In this document: positions 1 to 8,271 of the stretch, one piece after another
Layout of the letters: each line of letters opens with the position of its first letter
How positions within the stretch are numbered: position 1 is the stretch's first letter
Assembly (NCBI RefSeq): GCF_003952425.1
Contig: NZ_CP034449.1
Coordinates: forward strand, 6,808,001 to 6,872,000
DNA: 64,000 bases
Source: Mesorhizobium sp. M2A.F.Ca.ET.046.03.2.1
GTDB taxonomy: Bacteria > Pseudomonadota > Alphaproteobacteria > Rhizobiales > Rhizobiaceae
Direction: 5' to 3'
Notes under the pieces: model-generated
Databases searched by the model: none
What the model was told of the DNA's origin: nothing
What the model saw: only the letters and a program-made list of their open reading frames with translations
Position numbers and translations under genes: made by a program

Positions 1-899
1 AAAAGGCGCTGGCGATCGGTCATGCCCATGCCGCGCGCGGCGTCGTTGGCCGCGCGGGGCACACCAGCCAGCCCGACCACCGTGTTGGCCACCACCGGCA
101 ACAGCGAATAGAGGAAGAGCGCGACAAAGGCGGGCGCGGTGCCGATGCCCCTGATGCCGATCGCGGCGGCCCCCGGCACGTGGACGGCGACCCAGCCGAG
201 CGGCGCGATCAGCAGGCCAAACAGCGCTATGGAGGGAATGGTCTGGATGATGTTGAGCACGTTCAGCACCCCCGCCCGCAGCTTCTCGACGCGATGGCAA
301 AGGATGCCGAGCGGTATGCCGACGATCACCGCGCCAGCCAGCGAGCCAAGCGCCAGGCTAACGTGCTTGGAAGCCTCGGCCCAGAAACTGTCGGCGCGGC
401 TGGCATATTCCTTGAGGATGGAGAGGGTGTCCCAGCTTCCCGAGACGAGCAGCACGGCAATGGCGAGCGCGGCAAGGACGAGCACGCCGACGCGCGACCA
501 GGGCGACAGGTTCAGCCTGGTCAGCACATCGGCCAACAGCAGGGTGAAGGCAAAGATCAGCAGCCAGAAACCGGAGGCGGGCGCGACGCGGGCAAAGGTG
601 TTTCCGGCAGGCGTCAGGAAACCGCCGGCGGTGCCGATCAGGACCGATAGCGCGACCAGCGCGACGACGCTGACCGCCAGCCTGAGGATCAGCGGCGTCT
701 TAAGCAAGGCGACGATGGCGGCGACGATCACCATAGCCAGCAGCACCATGCCAAGCGCGGGCGGCAGCGCTTCGAGGATCGAACGCGCCTGGCCTGGCAC
801 AATGCGGTTGGCGCGGAACGTCGCAAAGGGGGCCGCCAACGCAGCGTAGGCGACGATCGCGGCAATGACGACGCCGAGCTTGTCGAAGCGGATGGTCAC
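1..899 (-). CDS. Osmoprotectant ABC transporter permease, YehY-like (C-terminus beyond window)
   Basis: Inner-membrane permease of an osmoprotectant (glycine betaine/choline-type) ABC importer. The minus-strand frame starts at a GTG (897-899) preceded by a run of G about six bases upstream, and reads to the window edge. It encodes many hydrophobic segments and then the binding-protein-dependent permease core, ending in an EAA-like loop (ARGMGMTDRQRL). The long membrane-spanning N-terminal part before the core resembles E. coli YehY rather than a short ProW/OpuBB. It lies 50 bp downstream of the OsmF-like binding protein on the same strand, so the two are probably co-transcribed. The gap holds two copies of the palindrome GGCGCGCC. 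The C-terminus and any ATPase partner lie outside the window. Confidence 0.85.
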   Translation of the reverse strand, partial: MTIRFDKLGVVIAAIVAYAALAAPFATFRANRIVPGQARSILEALPPALGMVLLAMVIVAAIVALLKTPLILRLAVSVVALVALSVLIGTAGGFLTPAGNTFARVAPASGFWLLIFAFTLLLADVLTRLNLSPWSRVGVLVLAALAIAVLLVSGSWDTLSILKEYASRADSFWAEASKHVSLALGSLAGAVIVGIPLGILCHRVEKLRAGVLNVLNIIQTIPSIALFGLLIAPLGWVAVHVPGAAAIGIRGIGTAPAFVALFLYSLLPVVANTVVGLAGVPRAANDAARGMGMTDRQRL

Positions 900-949
900 G
901 ATCGCCCCCCAATCGGCGGCGCGCCGCAGCACGGCGCGCCGAGCTCACC

Positions 950-1861
950 TCACTTCAAGAACCCGTTCTTCTTCAGAAAATCCTCCGCCACGCCCTTGGC
1001 AGGCTCGCCACCCAGTTGGACGCGGCCATTGAGCTCCTGCAGGGTGACGAGATCGAGCTTGGCGAAGACCGGCTTCAGCAGCGCCTCGATTCCGGGATGC
1101 TGCTTAAGGACCTCTTCGCGGATGATCGGTGCCGGCTGGTAGACCGGCTGCACACCCTTGTCGTCCTCGAGCACGACGAGGCCGGAGGGCTGGATGCCGC
1201 CGTCGGTGCCATAGACCATGGCGGCGTTGGCGCCGTTGGTCTGGTTGGCGGCGGCAGCGATGGTTGCCGCGGTGTCTCCGCCGGAGAGGGTGATCAACTG
1301 GTCCGGCTTCAGCATGAACCCGTAGGTCGTCTGGAAGGCGGGGAGCGCCGCCGCCGAATTCACGAACTCGGCGGAAGCCGCGAGCACCACCTTGCCGCCG
1401 CCGGCGACATACTTGCCGAAGTCCGACAAGGTGGCGAGCTTGTTCTCGTCAGCCACTTCCTTGCGCAGCGCGATCGCCCAGGTGTTGTTGGCCGGCGACG
1501 GCGACAGCCACACGATCTTGTTGGCATCGTAGTCGAGCTTCTTGGCGGTCTCGTAGCCCTTGGCGGCGTCCTTCCAGACCGGATCGTCGGCCTTCTGGAA
1601 GAAGAAGGCGGCATTACCCGTATATTCTGGATAGATGTCGATCTCGCCAGCGGTGATCGCCTTACGCACCACGGGCGTCGCGCCGAGCTGGATGCGGTCG
1701 GTGGTCTTGATGTTGTTGGCGTTGAGCACGAGCTGGATGATGTTGCTCAGCACGCCGCCTTCGGTGTCGATCTTGGAAGACACCACCACCTGGGCATTCG
1801 CCGATGCCGTCGCAATACCAAGCGCCATCGCCGCGAAAGCGAGCTTTCTAGCTGAAAACAT
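950..1861 (-). CDS. osmF: Glycine betaine/osmoprotectant ABC transporter substrate-binding protein OsmF (YehZ)
   Basis: Periplasmic binding protein (303 aa) for an osmoprotectant ABC importer. Residues 1-23 form a Sec signal peptide ending ASANAQ. The mature part follows E. coli OsmF/YehZ closely: SSKIDTEG near residue 28, LGATPVVRKAI at 59-69, DIYPEYTGNAAFFF from 75, and further stretches (SPANNTWAIALR, GGDTAATIAAAANQT) typical of OpuAC-type domains. Length matches the family (about 305 aa). It is the first gene of a unit with the permease at 1-899 and is divergent from the FMN reductase gene at 2101. The 239-bp intergenic region should hold its promoter; I see no clear operator. Ligand preference cannot be read from the sequence. 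Confidence 0.9.
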   Translation of the reverse strand: MFSARKLAFAAMALGIATASANAQVVVSSKIDTEGGVLSNIIQLVLNANNIKTTDRIQLGATPVVRKAITAGEIDIYPEYTGNAAFFFQKADDPVWKDAAKGYETAKKLDYDANKIVWLSPSPANNTWAIALRKEVADENKLATLSDFGKYVAGGGKVVLAASAEFVNSAAALPAFQTTYGFMLKPDQLITLSGGDTAATIAAAANQTNGANAAMVYGTDGGIQPSGLVVLEDDKGVQPVYQPAPIIREEVLKQHPGIEALLKPVFAKLDLVTLQELNGRVQLGGEPAKGVAEDFLKKNGFLK

Positions 1862-2100
1862 TGTGAAAATCCCTTGCTATAAGCCGTTCAGTCGGTGGTC
1901 GCATATGAGCACAGCTTCAACGGCCGGTCGGGGCATACGGTTTCATAACTAGGGGAATACACGCAATAATTTTGTTCGGCCAGACGAAGGCACGGCCGCA
2001 CCCCGCCATGGCTATGCCGACCTAAGGTCGGCTGGCGGCCTGCCCTGTTCTGGGGGATATTAGGGAAAGGCGGGTCGGCGGCCAAAACAGGGAGTGGGTC

Positions 2101-2673
2101 ATGGCCAAGCATAAAGTCGGCTACCTCATCGGCAGCCTTGCCAAGGGCTCCATCAACCGCAAGCTTGCGAAGGCCCTCGTGAAACTGGCGCCGCCCGAAC
2201 TTGAGATGACGGAAATCCCCTTCAAGGACCTGCCGCTCTACAGCTACGACTATGATGCCGACTTTCCGCCGGTCGCCCTGGAGTTCAAGAAGGCCATCGC
2301 GTCCGTCCAGGCAGTGCTTTTCGTCACGCCGGAATACAACCGCTCGATCCCCGGCGGCCTGAAGAACGCAATCGACTGGGCGAGCAGGCCCTACGGCAAG
2401 AACTCTTTCGCCCGCAAACCGACTGCCGTCATCGGAACCTCGCCAGGCGCGATCGCGACAGCCGTCGCCCAGCAGAGCCTGCGCAGCGTGCTCAGCTTCT
2501 GCAACGCACCCCAGATGAACTCTCCCGAAGCCTATATCCAGTTTACCCCGGGATTGATCACCGACGACGGCGAGGTGACTGTGGCGTCAACCGAAACATT
2601 CCTGCGCAATTACATGGACGAGTTCCACATGTTCATAGCGCGGGTGCTGCAGGTGCTCCCGCCTGATGCATGA
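2101..2673 (+). CDS. NADPH-dependent FMN reductase family protein
   Basis: A 190-aa flavodoxin-fold cytoplasmic reductase of the NADPH-dependent FMN reductase (ChrR/YieF/ArsH-like) family. The FMN phosphate loop GSLAKGSINRKLA is at residues 11-23 and the family signature TPEYNRSIPGGLKNAIDW begins at 76. Such enzymes transfer two electrons from NAD(P)H to quinones, FMN or other acceptors; the physiological substrate is not evident. Length is normal. The ATG at 2101 follows a GGGAG ribosome-binding site closely. It is a single-gene unit, divergent from osmF and convergent with the MFS gene at 2720. Confidence 0.88.
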   Translation: MAKHKVGYLIGSLAKGSINRKLAKALVKLAPPELEMTEIPFKDLPLYSYDYDADFPPVALEFKKAIASVQAVLFVTPEYNRSIPGGLKNAIDWASRPYGKNSFARKPTAVIGTSPGAIATAVAQQSLRSVLSFCNAPQMNSPEAYIQFTPGLITDDGEVTVASTETFLRNYMDEFHMFIARVLQVLPPDA

Positions 2674-2719
2674 CGCCGGCCGTTTCGGACTTGTCGCCGG
2701 AACGGCCTCGGCACCTTCC

Positions 2720-3940
2720 TCAGCGTTCGCGGGAGCCTACCATCCTCAACGTGCCGAGCGCGACAAAGCAAAGCGCGACGACCGGGAAGACGACCCAGTT
2801 GAGCATCGTCCAGCCCCATGCGTTGTAGATCGCGCCTGACATGAGCGAGGAGAAGGCGACGGAGCCGAACAGGACGAAGTCGTGGAAACCCTGCACCTTG
2901 CTTTTCTCGGAGGGGCGGTAGCTGGCCGCGACCATGGCCGTTGCGCCGATGAAGCCGAAGTTCCAGCCAAGCCCGAGCAGGATCAGCGCGGTCCAGAATT
3001 GCCACAGATGCAGTCCGGAAAGCGCCACCGTGGCGCAGCCGATCAGGAGCACGAGGCCAGTGGCCAGGATGCGTTCGGCGCCGAAGCGATGGATCAGCGA
3101 GCCGGTGAAGAAGCTCGGCCCGAACATGGCCATGACGTGCCAGGAAATGCCCAGCGTCGCATCGTCTTCCGACAGGCCGCAGCCGACCATGGCGAGCGGC
3201 GCGCCGGTCATGACGAAGCTCATCAGCGCGTAGCTGCCGACGGTGCAGAAAAGTGCTGCGACGAAACGCGGCTGGGTGACGATTTCAGCCAGCGGCCGGC
3301 CATCGCTTGCAGCGGTTTCGGTGACGGTGTTGGTCGTTGAAGACACACGCAGGAACGACAGGATAAGCGCGCCAACCGCCGCAAGCGGCAGGATCGAAGC
3401 GAAGGATCCCGCGAACATAACTGGGGCCAGCAGTTCGCGGGTGTAAATGACGATCTGCGGTCCAAGGATGGCGGTGACGATGCCGCCCGCTAGCACAAAG
3501 GAGATGGCGCGCGCCTTGAATTGCGGCGGCGCGTTGTCGGCGGCCGCGAAGCGAAACTGCTGCACGAAGGCGCCGCCGACGCCGATCACGCAAAGGCCGA
3601 AGGCAAACAGCCAAAAGCTCGCCTGGAAGAGCGCGAGGGTCGCGATCAGGGCGCCGAGCGCGGTGACCACGGTGCCGGTCATGAAGCCGCCGCGATAGCC
3701 GAGGCTGCGGATGATGGCGGCGGCCGGCAAGGCTCCGAGCGCCACGCCGAGATTGAAGCCGGTGATCGGCGCCGTCGCGAGAGACTTGTCGGGACCGAGC
3801 AGGTATTGCCCGGCCAGCGCGCCGAGCGATATGGCGATCGGAGCGGCCGAACCGACGATCGCCTGCGCGGCGGCAAGCAGGACGGCTGTGCGGCGCCCTT
3901 CCCTGCCGGTCGCGGCGACCGCGGCCGTTGCGGTCGTCAC
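2720..3940 (-). CDS. MFS transporter (YbfB/CynX-like size)
   Basis: A 406-aa integral membrane protein with about twelve hydrophobic segments, recognisable as a major facilitator superfamily permease (charged loop RSLGYRGG between early helices, a central loop near residue 200). The substrate is unknown. The start is a GTG at 3938-3940 that overlaps the nusB stop codon (GTGA), so translation is probably coupled to nusB even though the function is unrelated. It is the last gene of the rib-nusB unit and converges with the FMN reductase gene, with a 46-bp gap. Confidence 0.82.
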   Translation of the reverse strand: MTTATAAVAATGREGRRTAVLLAAAQAIVGSAAPIAISLGALAGQYLLGPDKSLATAPITGFNLGVALGALPAAAIIRSLGYRGGFMTGTVVTALGALIATLALFQASFWLFAFGLCVIGVGGAFVQQFRFAAADNAPPQFKARAISFVLAGGIVTAILGPQIVIYTRELLAPVMFAGSFASILPLAAVGALILSFLRVSSTTNTVTETAASDGRPLAEIVTQPRFVAALFCTVGSYALMSFVMTGAPLAMVGCGLSEDDATLGISWHVMAMFGPSFFTGSLIHRFGAERILATGLVLLIGCATVALSGLHLWQFWTALILLGLGWNFGFIGATAMVAASYRPSEKSKVQGFHDFVLFGSVAFSSLMSGAIYNAWGWTMLNWVVFPVVALCFVALGTLRMVGSRER

Positions 3941-4431
3941 GAAGCGTCCTTGCCGCGCCCCTCACCGCGAACCCGGCGCGAGACGCGATCGAGAACGGCA
4001 TTCACCAGCTTGGGTTCGTCTTCCTCGTAAAAAGCTTTTGCGATGTCGACATATTCGGACACGATCACGGCCACCGGCACGTCTTCGCGCTTCATCAATT
4101 CGTAGACGCCGGCGCGCAGGATAGCGCGCAGCGTCGAATCCAGCCGCGACAGCGGCCAATCCTCGGTCAGCGCCTGGCGGATGACCGGGTCAATGGTCTT
4201 CTGGTTCTCGACGACGCCGGTCAGGATGGCGCGGAACCATTGCGCGTCCGCCTCGCGGTAGAGCGCGCCATCGACTTCCTTGCCGAGGCGGAAGGCCTCA
4301 TATTCGGCCGTGATCTCGAAGACGCCGCTGCCGGCCACATCCATCTGATAAAGCGCCTGAACGGCAGCAAGGCGGGCGGCGCCGCGCTTGTTGGCGTGAC
4401 GTACCGCTCCGGTCGAGGCAGGCTCGGTCAC
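3937..4431 (-). CDS. nusB: Transcription antitermination factor NusB
   Basis: NusB (164 aa) binds boxA RNA with NusE (S10) in rRNA antitermination complexes. It has the all-helical NusB fold: [14 protein letters not shown] near residue 20, [16 protein letters not shown] in the middle and the C-terminal [12 protein letters not shown] plus [11 protein letters not shown]. The reading frame stays open upstream, but the best start is the GTG at 4429-4431, which overlaps the ribH stop codon (GTGA) and gives the usual length. ribH-nusB adjacency is the common alphaproteobacterial arrangement. Confidence 0.93.
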   Translation of the reverse strand: MTEPASTGAVRHANKRGAARLAAVQALYQMDVAGSGVFEITAEYEAFRLGKEVDGALYREADAQWFRAILTGVVENQKTIDPVIRQALTEDWPLSRLDSTLRAILRAGVYELMKREDVPVAVIVSEYVDIAKAFYEEDEPKLVNAVLDRVSRRVRGEGRGKDAS

Positions 4432-4922
4432 GATTGGGCTCCGAATTTCTCTTTGAACGCGATCATGGTCAGCGCCGCGCGCGCGGCGAAGCCACCCTTG
4501 TCGCCCTCGGTCTTCTTCGCGCGCGTCCATGCCTGCGCGTCGTTCTCGGTGGTCAGGATACCGTTGCCTATCGCGATCGCTTCCTGCACCGCAAGGTCCA
4601 TCAGCGCGCGGCTCGATTCATTGGCGACGATGTCGAAATGATAGGTGTCGCCGCGGATGATGGTGCCGAGCGCGACAAAGCCGTCATAATGCGTGCCGCC
4701 TTCGGCGGCGCCATCGAGCGCGAAGGTGATGACGGCCGGTATCTCCAGCGAACCGGGAACGGTCACGACGTCATAGGTGGCGCCGGCATCATCGAGCGCG
4801 GCTGTCGCGCCTTCCAGAAGCGCGTCGGCCAGATCGTCGTGAAAACGCGCTTCGACAATGAGCAGATGCGCCTTCGCCTTCGGGCGAATGAACGCTTTGC
4901 CGTGTTGGGATGTGCCTGCCAT
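4428..4922 (-). CDS. ribH: 6,7-dimethyl-8-ribityllumazine synthase
   Basis: Lumazine synthase (164 aa) condenses 5-amino-6-ribitylaminouracil with 3,4-dihydroxy-2-butanone 4-phosphate, the penultimate riboflavin step. Visible motifs are VPGSLEIP (about residue 55), [12 protein letters not shown] with the catalytic histidine (about 86-97) and GNGILTTEN near 120. It is followed by nusB with a 4-bp overlap. It is separated from ribE upstream by about 250 bp that contain a decayed DUF1778-like fragment, so the rib cluster has been interrupted. Confidence 0.95.
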   Translation of the reverse strand: MAGTSQHGKAFIRPKAKAHLLIVEARFHDDLADALLEGATAALDDAGATYDVVTVPGSLEIPAVITFALDGAAEGGTHYDGFVALGTIIRGDTYHFDIVANESSRALMDLAVQEAIAIGNGILTTENDAQAWTRAKKTEGDKGGFAARAALTMIAFKEKFGAQS

Positions 4923-4992
4923 AAAAGTCTCCGGGGGGTTGCCGGTGACTTATGCCGAAGCGGGGTTGATCGCAAGCGGAAGATTGTTGCAG

Positions 4993-5110
4993 TCAGACGC
5001 CAGTAGCCTGGCGATAGCGACGCACCGTATCCCTCAGACGATCGTTCGCCGGCCGCGGATTGGTCAGCGCTTCAATGAATACCTTGCGATCGTTGACCGG
5101 CAGATTGAGG
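4993..5110 (-). pseudogene. DUF1778 (TacA-like antitoxin) C-terminal remnant between ribE and ribH
   Basis: The frame ending at the TGA at 4993-4995 reads LPVNDRKVFIEAL followed by NPRPANDRLRD and a final RRYRQATGV. This matches the usual C-terminal tail of DUF1778/TacA-type ribbon-helix-helix antitoxins (xFxEALxNPPxPNxxLRxAxRRY). No ribbon-helix-helix N-terminus or start codon precedes it in frame. A second short frame (5064-5171) begins at an ATG overlapping the ribE stop (TGATG) and could be the other half of a frameshifted gene, but its 35 residues show no recognised motif. No GNAT toxin is nearby. I read this as a degraded insertion in the riboflavin operon. Confidence 0.42.
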
Positions 5111-5170
5111 CCGTCGCGTCCTCGACGTGGAGCTTTTCCCGCCAAGCGGAGCCAATCTCGTCTTTGGTCA

Positions 5171-5788
5171 TCACAGCCCTTCCTTCCCCGCCTCCGCCAA
5201 GCGCGCGGCGTAGCGGGCCATGGTGTCGATCTCGATGTTGACGCGGTCGCCGGCCTGGCGCTCGCCCCAAGTGGTGACGCTCAGCGAGTGATGGATGAGA
5301 AGAACATCGAAGCGGGTGCCCTGGACCTTGTTGACGGTGAGCGATGTGCCGTCGAGTGCGACCGAACCCTTCGGCGCGATGAACTTCGCCAGATGGCGCG
5401 GCGCCTCCAGCGTGAAGCGCACGGCGTCGCCCTCCTCCTTGCGCTCGACGATCTCGGCGGTGCCGTCGACATGGCCGGAGACGATGTGGCCGCCGAGCTC
5501 GTCGCCGACCTTCAGCGCCCGTTCGAGATTGATCCGGGTGCCGGATTTCCAGCTCGACGCGGTGGTCAGCCTCAACGCTTCCTCCCAAGCCTCGACCTCG
5601 AACCAGCGCGCGTTCGAGCCATGTTCGGGGAGCGCCGTGACGGTGAGGCAGACGCCGCCGCAGGAGATCGATGCGCCGATGGCGATGGTCTCCGGATCGT
5701 AGGCCGTGTCGATGCGCAGCCCGACGCCTTCGGCGAGCGGCTTCACAGCGGCTACCGTGCCAACGTCGGTCACAATTCCCGTAAACAT
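5171..5788 (-). CDS. ribE: Riboflavin synthase, alpha chain
   Basis: Riboflavin synthase (205 aa) dismutates two 6,7-dimethyl-8-ribityllumazine molecules to riboflavin. It shows the duplicated lumazine-binding barrels: N-terminal MFTGIVTDVGTV, SISCGGVCLTV near residue 50, IVSGHVDGTAEI at about 97 beginning the second half, and VALDGTSLTVN. The start at 5788 (MFTG) is the universal N-terminus of this family; a longer frame reaches 5839 but runs into a palindromic repeat. It lies between ribD (upstream) and the DUF1778-like remnant and ribH (downstream). Confidence 0.95.
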   Translation of the reverse strand: MFTGIVTDVGTVAAVKPLAEGVGLRIDTAYDPETIAIGASISCGGVCLTVTALPEHGSNARWFEVEAWEEALRLTTASSWKSGTRINLERALKVGDELGGHIVSGHVDGTAEIVERKEEGDAVRFTLEAPRHLAKFIAPKGSVALDGTSLTVNKVQGTRFDVLLIHHSLSVTTWGERQAGDRVNIEIDTMARYAARLAEAGKEGL

Positions 5789-5817
5789 CAGAGAGCTTCT
5801 TTCGTTTTGACCTGATC

Positions 5818-5851
5818 TGATCCAAAAACCGGTTTCCACTTTTTGGGATCA
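5818..5851. repeat. Short palindromic intergenic repeat overlapping the ribD stop codon
   Basis: Imperfect hairpin with arms TGATCCAAAAA and TTTTTGGGATCA around CCGGTTTCCAC. From memory this type is dispersed in rhizobial genomes. The ribD stop codon (5849-5851) lies inside the right arm, and the upstream-extended ribE frame reads through it. Confidence 0.6.
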
Positions 5852-6976
5852 TGGTCTTACCCACTCGGCGTAGCTGTCCTCGCCGAAGCGCATGTCGCGC
5901 AGTTTGCGAAATCCGGCCGGGATATGGTCGGCGTCGATCGGCGATGCAATACCGTCTTCGCCAATGGCGTCCGGCCCCTGGAACAGCACGATACGGTCGA
6001 CAAGGTCTTCCTCGAGGAAGGCCTTGGCCACCTTGGCGCCGCCTTCGACCAAAACGCTTGCCATGCCGAGCGCGGCAAGGTCTTCCAGCAATTCCGGCAG
6101 GGCGACGACGCCCTCATGGGTTTCGGTGCCGATGAAGCGCACGCCGGCGCGTTCGAGCGCGGCCCGCCGGTGCGGGTCGGCTTCGAGGCACGAGGCGACA
6201 TAGAGCGGAACGCGGTCGACGCCGGACACCAGCTTGGATGTCTCCGGCAACCGGATCTGCCGATCGAGGATGATGCGCGCCGGCGAGCGGTTCTCCAGCC
6301 CCGGCAGGCGCACGGTCAGCGCCGGGTCGTCCTCGAGCGCGGTGCCGATGCCGACCAGGATGGCGTCGGACTCCGCGCGCATCAGATAGACATCGCGCCG
6401 CGCGATCTCGCCGGTGATGGCGACCTGGCCGGCGCCCTTGCGGCCGATCTTGCCGTCGCTCGAAAGCGCAAGCTTCAGAGTTACTTCCGGACGCTTCTTG
6501 AGAGAACGAGTGAGATAGCCGGCCATCTGCTCGGCGGCCTCGGCTGCCAGCACCTTCTCCACCACCTCGACACCGGCGGCGCGCAGGATGGCGTAGCCTT
6601 TGCCGGAGACGCGCGGATCGGGATCGCTGGCAGCGCCAACGACACGCGCGATGCCGGCATTGACCAGCGCGTTGGCGCAAGGCGGCGTGCGGCCGTGATG
6701 GGCGCAAGGCTCCAATGTCACATAAGCGGTGGCGCCTCGGGCCAGTTCACCGGCCTCGGCGAGCGCTTCTGTCTCGGCATGCGGGCGGCCGCCCACGGCG
6801 GTCACGCCGGTGCCGACGATCATCGGACCGGCGCCGTCGTCGCGCACGATGATGGTGCCGACGGAAGGATTGGTCGAGGTGCGGCCGGCATTGCGGCGCG
6901 ACAGCCTGATGGCCGCGGCCATGAAACGGCGATCAAGGGCCGCCTGCGCGGCCTCGTCCAGTCGCGGTCCTGCCAT
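5849..6976 (-). CDS. ribD: Bifunctional diaminohydroxyphosphoribosylaminopyrimidine deaminase / 5-amino-6-(5-phosphoribosylamino)uracil reductase
   Basis: RibD (375 aa) carries out two riboflavin steps. The N-terminal cytidine-deaminase-like domain (about 1-150) has the zinc motifs PHAETEAL and PCAHHGRTPPC. The C-terminal NADPH-dependent reductase domain (about 155-375) has TLKLALSSDGKIG, the DAILVGIGTALEDDP loop and VLVEGGAKVA. Length is typical. The ATG (6974-6976) lies 2 bp after the nrdR stop, so the two are probably co-translated. The stop codon is supplied by a palindromic repeat (5818-5851). Confidence 0.96.
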   Translation of the reverse strand: MAGPRLDEAAQAALDRRFMAAAIRLSRRNAGRTSTNPSVGTIIVRDDGAGPMIVGTGVTAVGGRPHAETEALAEAGELARGATAYVTLEPCAHHGRTPPCANALVNAGIARVVGAASDPDPRVSGKGYAILRAAGVEVVEKVLAAEAAEQMAGYLTRSLKKRPEVTLKLALSSDGKIGRKGAGQVAITGEIARRDVYLMRAESDAILVGIGTALEDDPALTVRLPGLENRSPARIILDRQIRLPETSKLVSGVDRVPLYVASCLEADPHRRAALERAGVRFIGTETHEGVVALPELLEDLAALGMASVLVEGGAKVAKAFLEEDLVDRIVLFQGPDAIGEDGIASPIDADHIPAGFRKLRDMRFGEDSYAEWVRP

Positions 6977-6978
6977 GA

Positions 6979-7458
6979 TCAGCCGGCGTCCTCTTCGGTC
7001 TTTTCCTCGTCGCCCTTCAACTCGCCCAGCAGCTCGTGAAAATCCCTGGCCTCGCGGAAATTGCGATAGACCGAGGCGAAGCGCACATAGGCGACGTCAT
7101 CCAGCGACTTCAGCGCCTCCATGACCAGGCGGCCGACCTCGCCTGAAGCGATCTCGGTCTCGCCCGAGCTTTCGAGCTGGCGCACGATGCCGGTGACCGC
7201 GCGGTCGATGCGCTCGGGGTCGACATTGCGCTTGCGCACGGCGATCTCGACGGAGCGCAGCAGCTTGTCGCGGTCGAAAGGCACCTTGCGGCCGGACTTC
7301 TTGACGACGACGAGGTCGCGCAGCTGGACGCGCTCGAAGGTGGTGAAGCGGCCGCCGCAATCCGGGCACACCCGCCGCCTGCGGATCGCCGCGCCATCCT
7401 CGGCGGGACGCGAATCCTTCACCTGCGTATCTTCGGACTGGCAATAGGGGCAGCGCAT
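6979..7458 (-). CDS. nrdR: Transcriptional repressor NrdR
   Basis: NrdR (159 aa) represses ribonucleotide reductase genes according to the (d)ATP state. The N-terminal zinc ribbon is clear ([13 protein letters not shown], then [18 protein letters not shown]), followed by the ATP-cone domain (about 48-140: [17 protein letters not shown], then [10 protein letters not shown]). Gene order glyA-nrdR-ribD is conserved in Rhizobiales. The target NrdR boxes are not in this window. Confidence 0.95.
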   Translation of the reverse strand: MRCPYCQSEDTQVKDSRPAEDGAAIRRRRVCPDCGGRFTTFERVQLRDLVVVKKSGRKVPFDRDKLLRSVEIAVRKRNVDPERIDRAVTGIVRQLESSGETEIASGEVGRLVMEALKSLDDVAYVRFASVYRNFREARDFHELLGELKGDEEKTEEDAG

Positions 7459-7570
7459 GGAGAGCCTTGGGTTCGCGATTCTGTGGGCGACAGGCTTAGA
7501 GCCTTTTATGCCTCAGAGATAGCGATGCATAAGCAAGATTGCCAGCGGCTTACCCCGCCGGCCGACAGTG

Positions 7571-8167
7571 TCAGGGCGCGACATCCTTGGTCGAAAACCC
7601 GCAGGAGGTGCCGAGATTGCGATAGGCCTTGGTGAAGCCGTCCATCGGGATGCTGGTGACCTGCTGCTTGCCGAAGGTCACGTCGAGCGACGTCACCTTG
7701 CGCATGGCGCGCAGCAAAGCAAGGCTGGTCTTGGCCTGGTTGTCGACCATCCAGCTCGGACGGCCGCCCGCGGCCGCGTTGGAGCTTACGGTCGCGGCGA
7801 CCTTCACGCCGGGGTCGCCGAAAGTCGCGGCGATCTTGTCGCCCGTCGGCAGGGTCTTGTTGTCGATGATGAACATGATGGCCGGATAGGCATCCGGCGG
7901 CAGCGCGTCGCCGGTCGAGATCGACAGGGTCAGGGAGCCGGCGTTGCCGTCGCCATCGACGAAAGCCGTCGAGGCGGCGCAGGTTTTGTGTGCGTCCTGT
8001 CCGGTATCGAGCGTATCGATGATGGTGGTCCACCTGCCGAAGGTTTTGGTGGCCGGCATGTCGGAGGCGGACTGCGTCTGCTCCTGAGCAATTGCGCCGG
8101 TCAGGGCGAAGGCGGTCAGCGAGCCTGACAAGGCCAAGGCGACAAGGTGGAAAGTGCGCATCATCAA
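7571..8167 (-). CDS. Secreted protein of unknown function (weakly IalB-like)
   Basis: A 198-aa protein with an N-terminal signal peptide (hydrophobic core about 7-26, ending AIAQE). The mature part has FGRWTTI near residue 43, two well-separated cysteines (in HKTCAAS and GTSCGFS) that could form a disulphide, and an acidic/Gly-rich middle. The size, the GRWT start and the paired cysteines recall invasion-associated locus B (IalB) proteins, but similarity is too weak to name it. It lies between glyA and nrdR on the same strand, a position I remember as conserved in Mesorhizobium-type genomes. Confidence 0.6.
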   Translation of the reverse strand: MMMRTFHLVALALSGSLTAFALTGAIAQEQTQSASDMPATKTFGRWTTIIDTLDTGQDAHKTCAASTAFVDGDGNAGSLTLSISTGDALPPDAYPAIMFIIDNKTLPTGDKIAATFGDPGVKVAATVSSNAAAGGRPSWMVDNQAKTSLALLRAMRKVTSLDVTFGKQQVTSIPMDGFTKAYRNLGTSCGFSTKDVAP

Positions 8168-8271
8168 GTCTCCGGTAAGCGCGCCGCCCGATCAGGGAGC
8201 GGCGCGAAGCGCGAGGATAAAAGATGACGCGCGGCGCCCGGTCAACCGAGGGCTAACAGCCGGCGGAAGGA

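Noticed and set aside
5789..5839. N-terminal extension of ribE and 13 kb extension of ldtP (12800-13069)
   Set aside because: Family N-termini (MFTGIV; twin-arginine signal) start downstream, and the ribE extension is encoded by a palindromic repeat.
5064..5864. Minus-strand frame of 266 codons covering ribE
   Set aside because: Reads ribE in the wrong frame; only its last 35 codons (from the ATG at 5171) are considered, as part of the DUF1778-like remnant.
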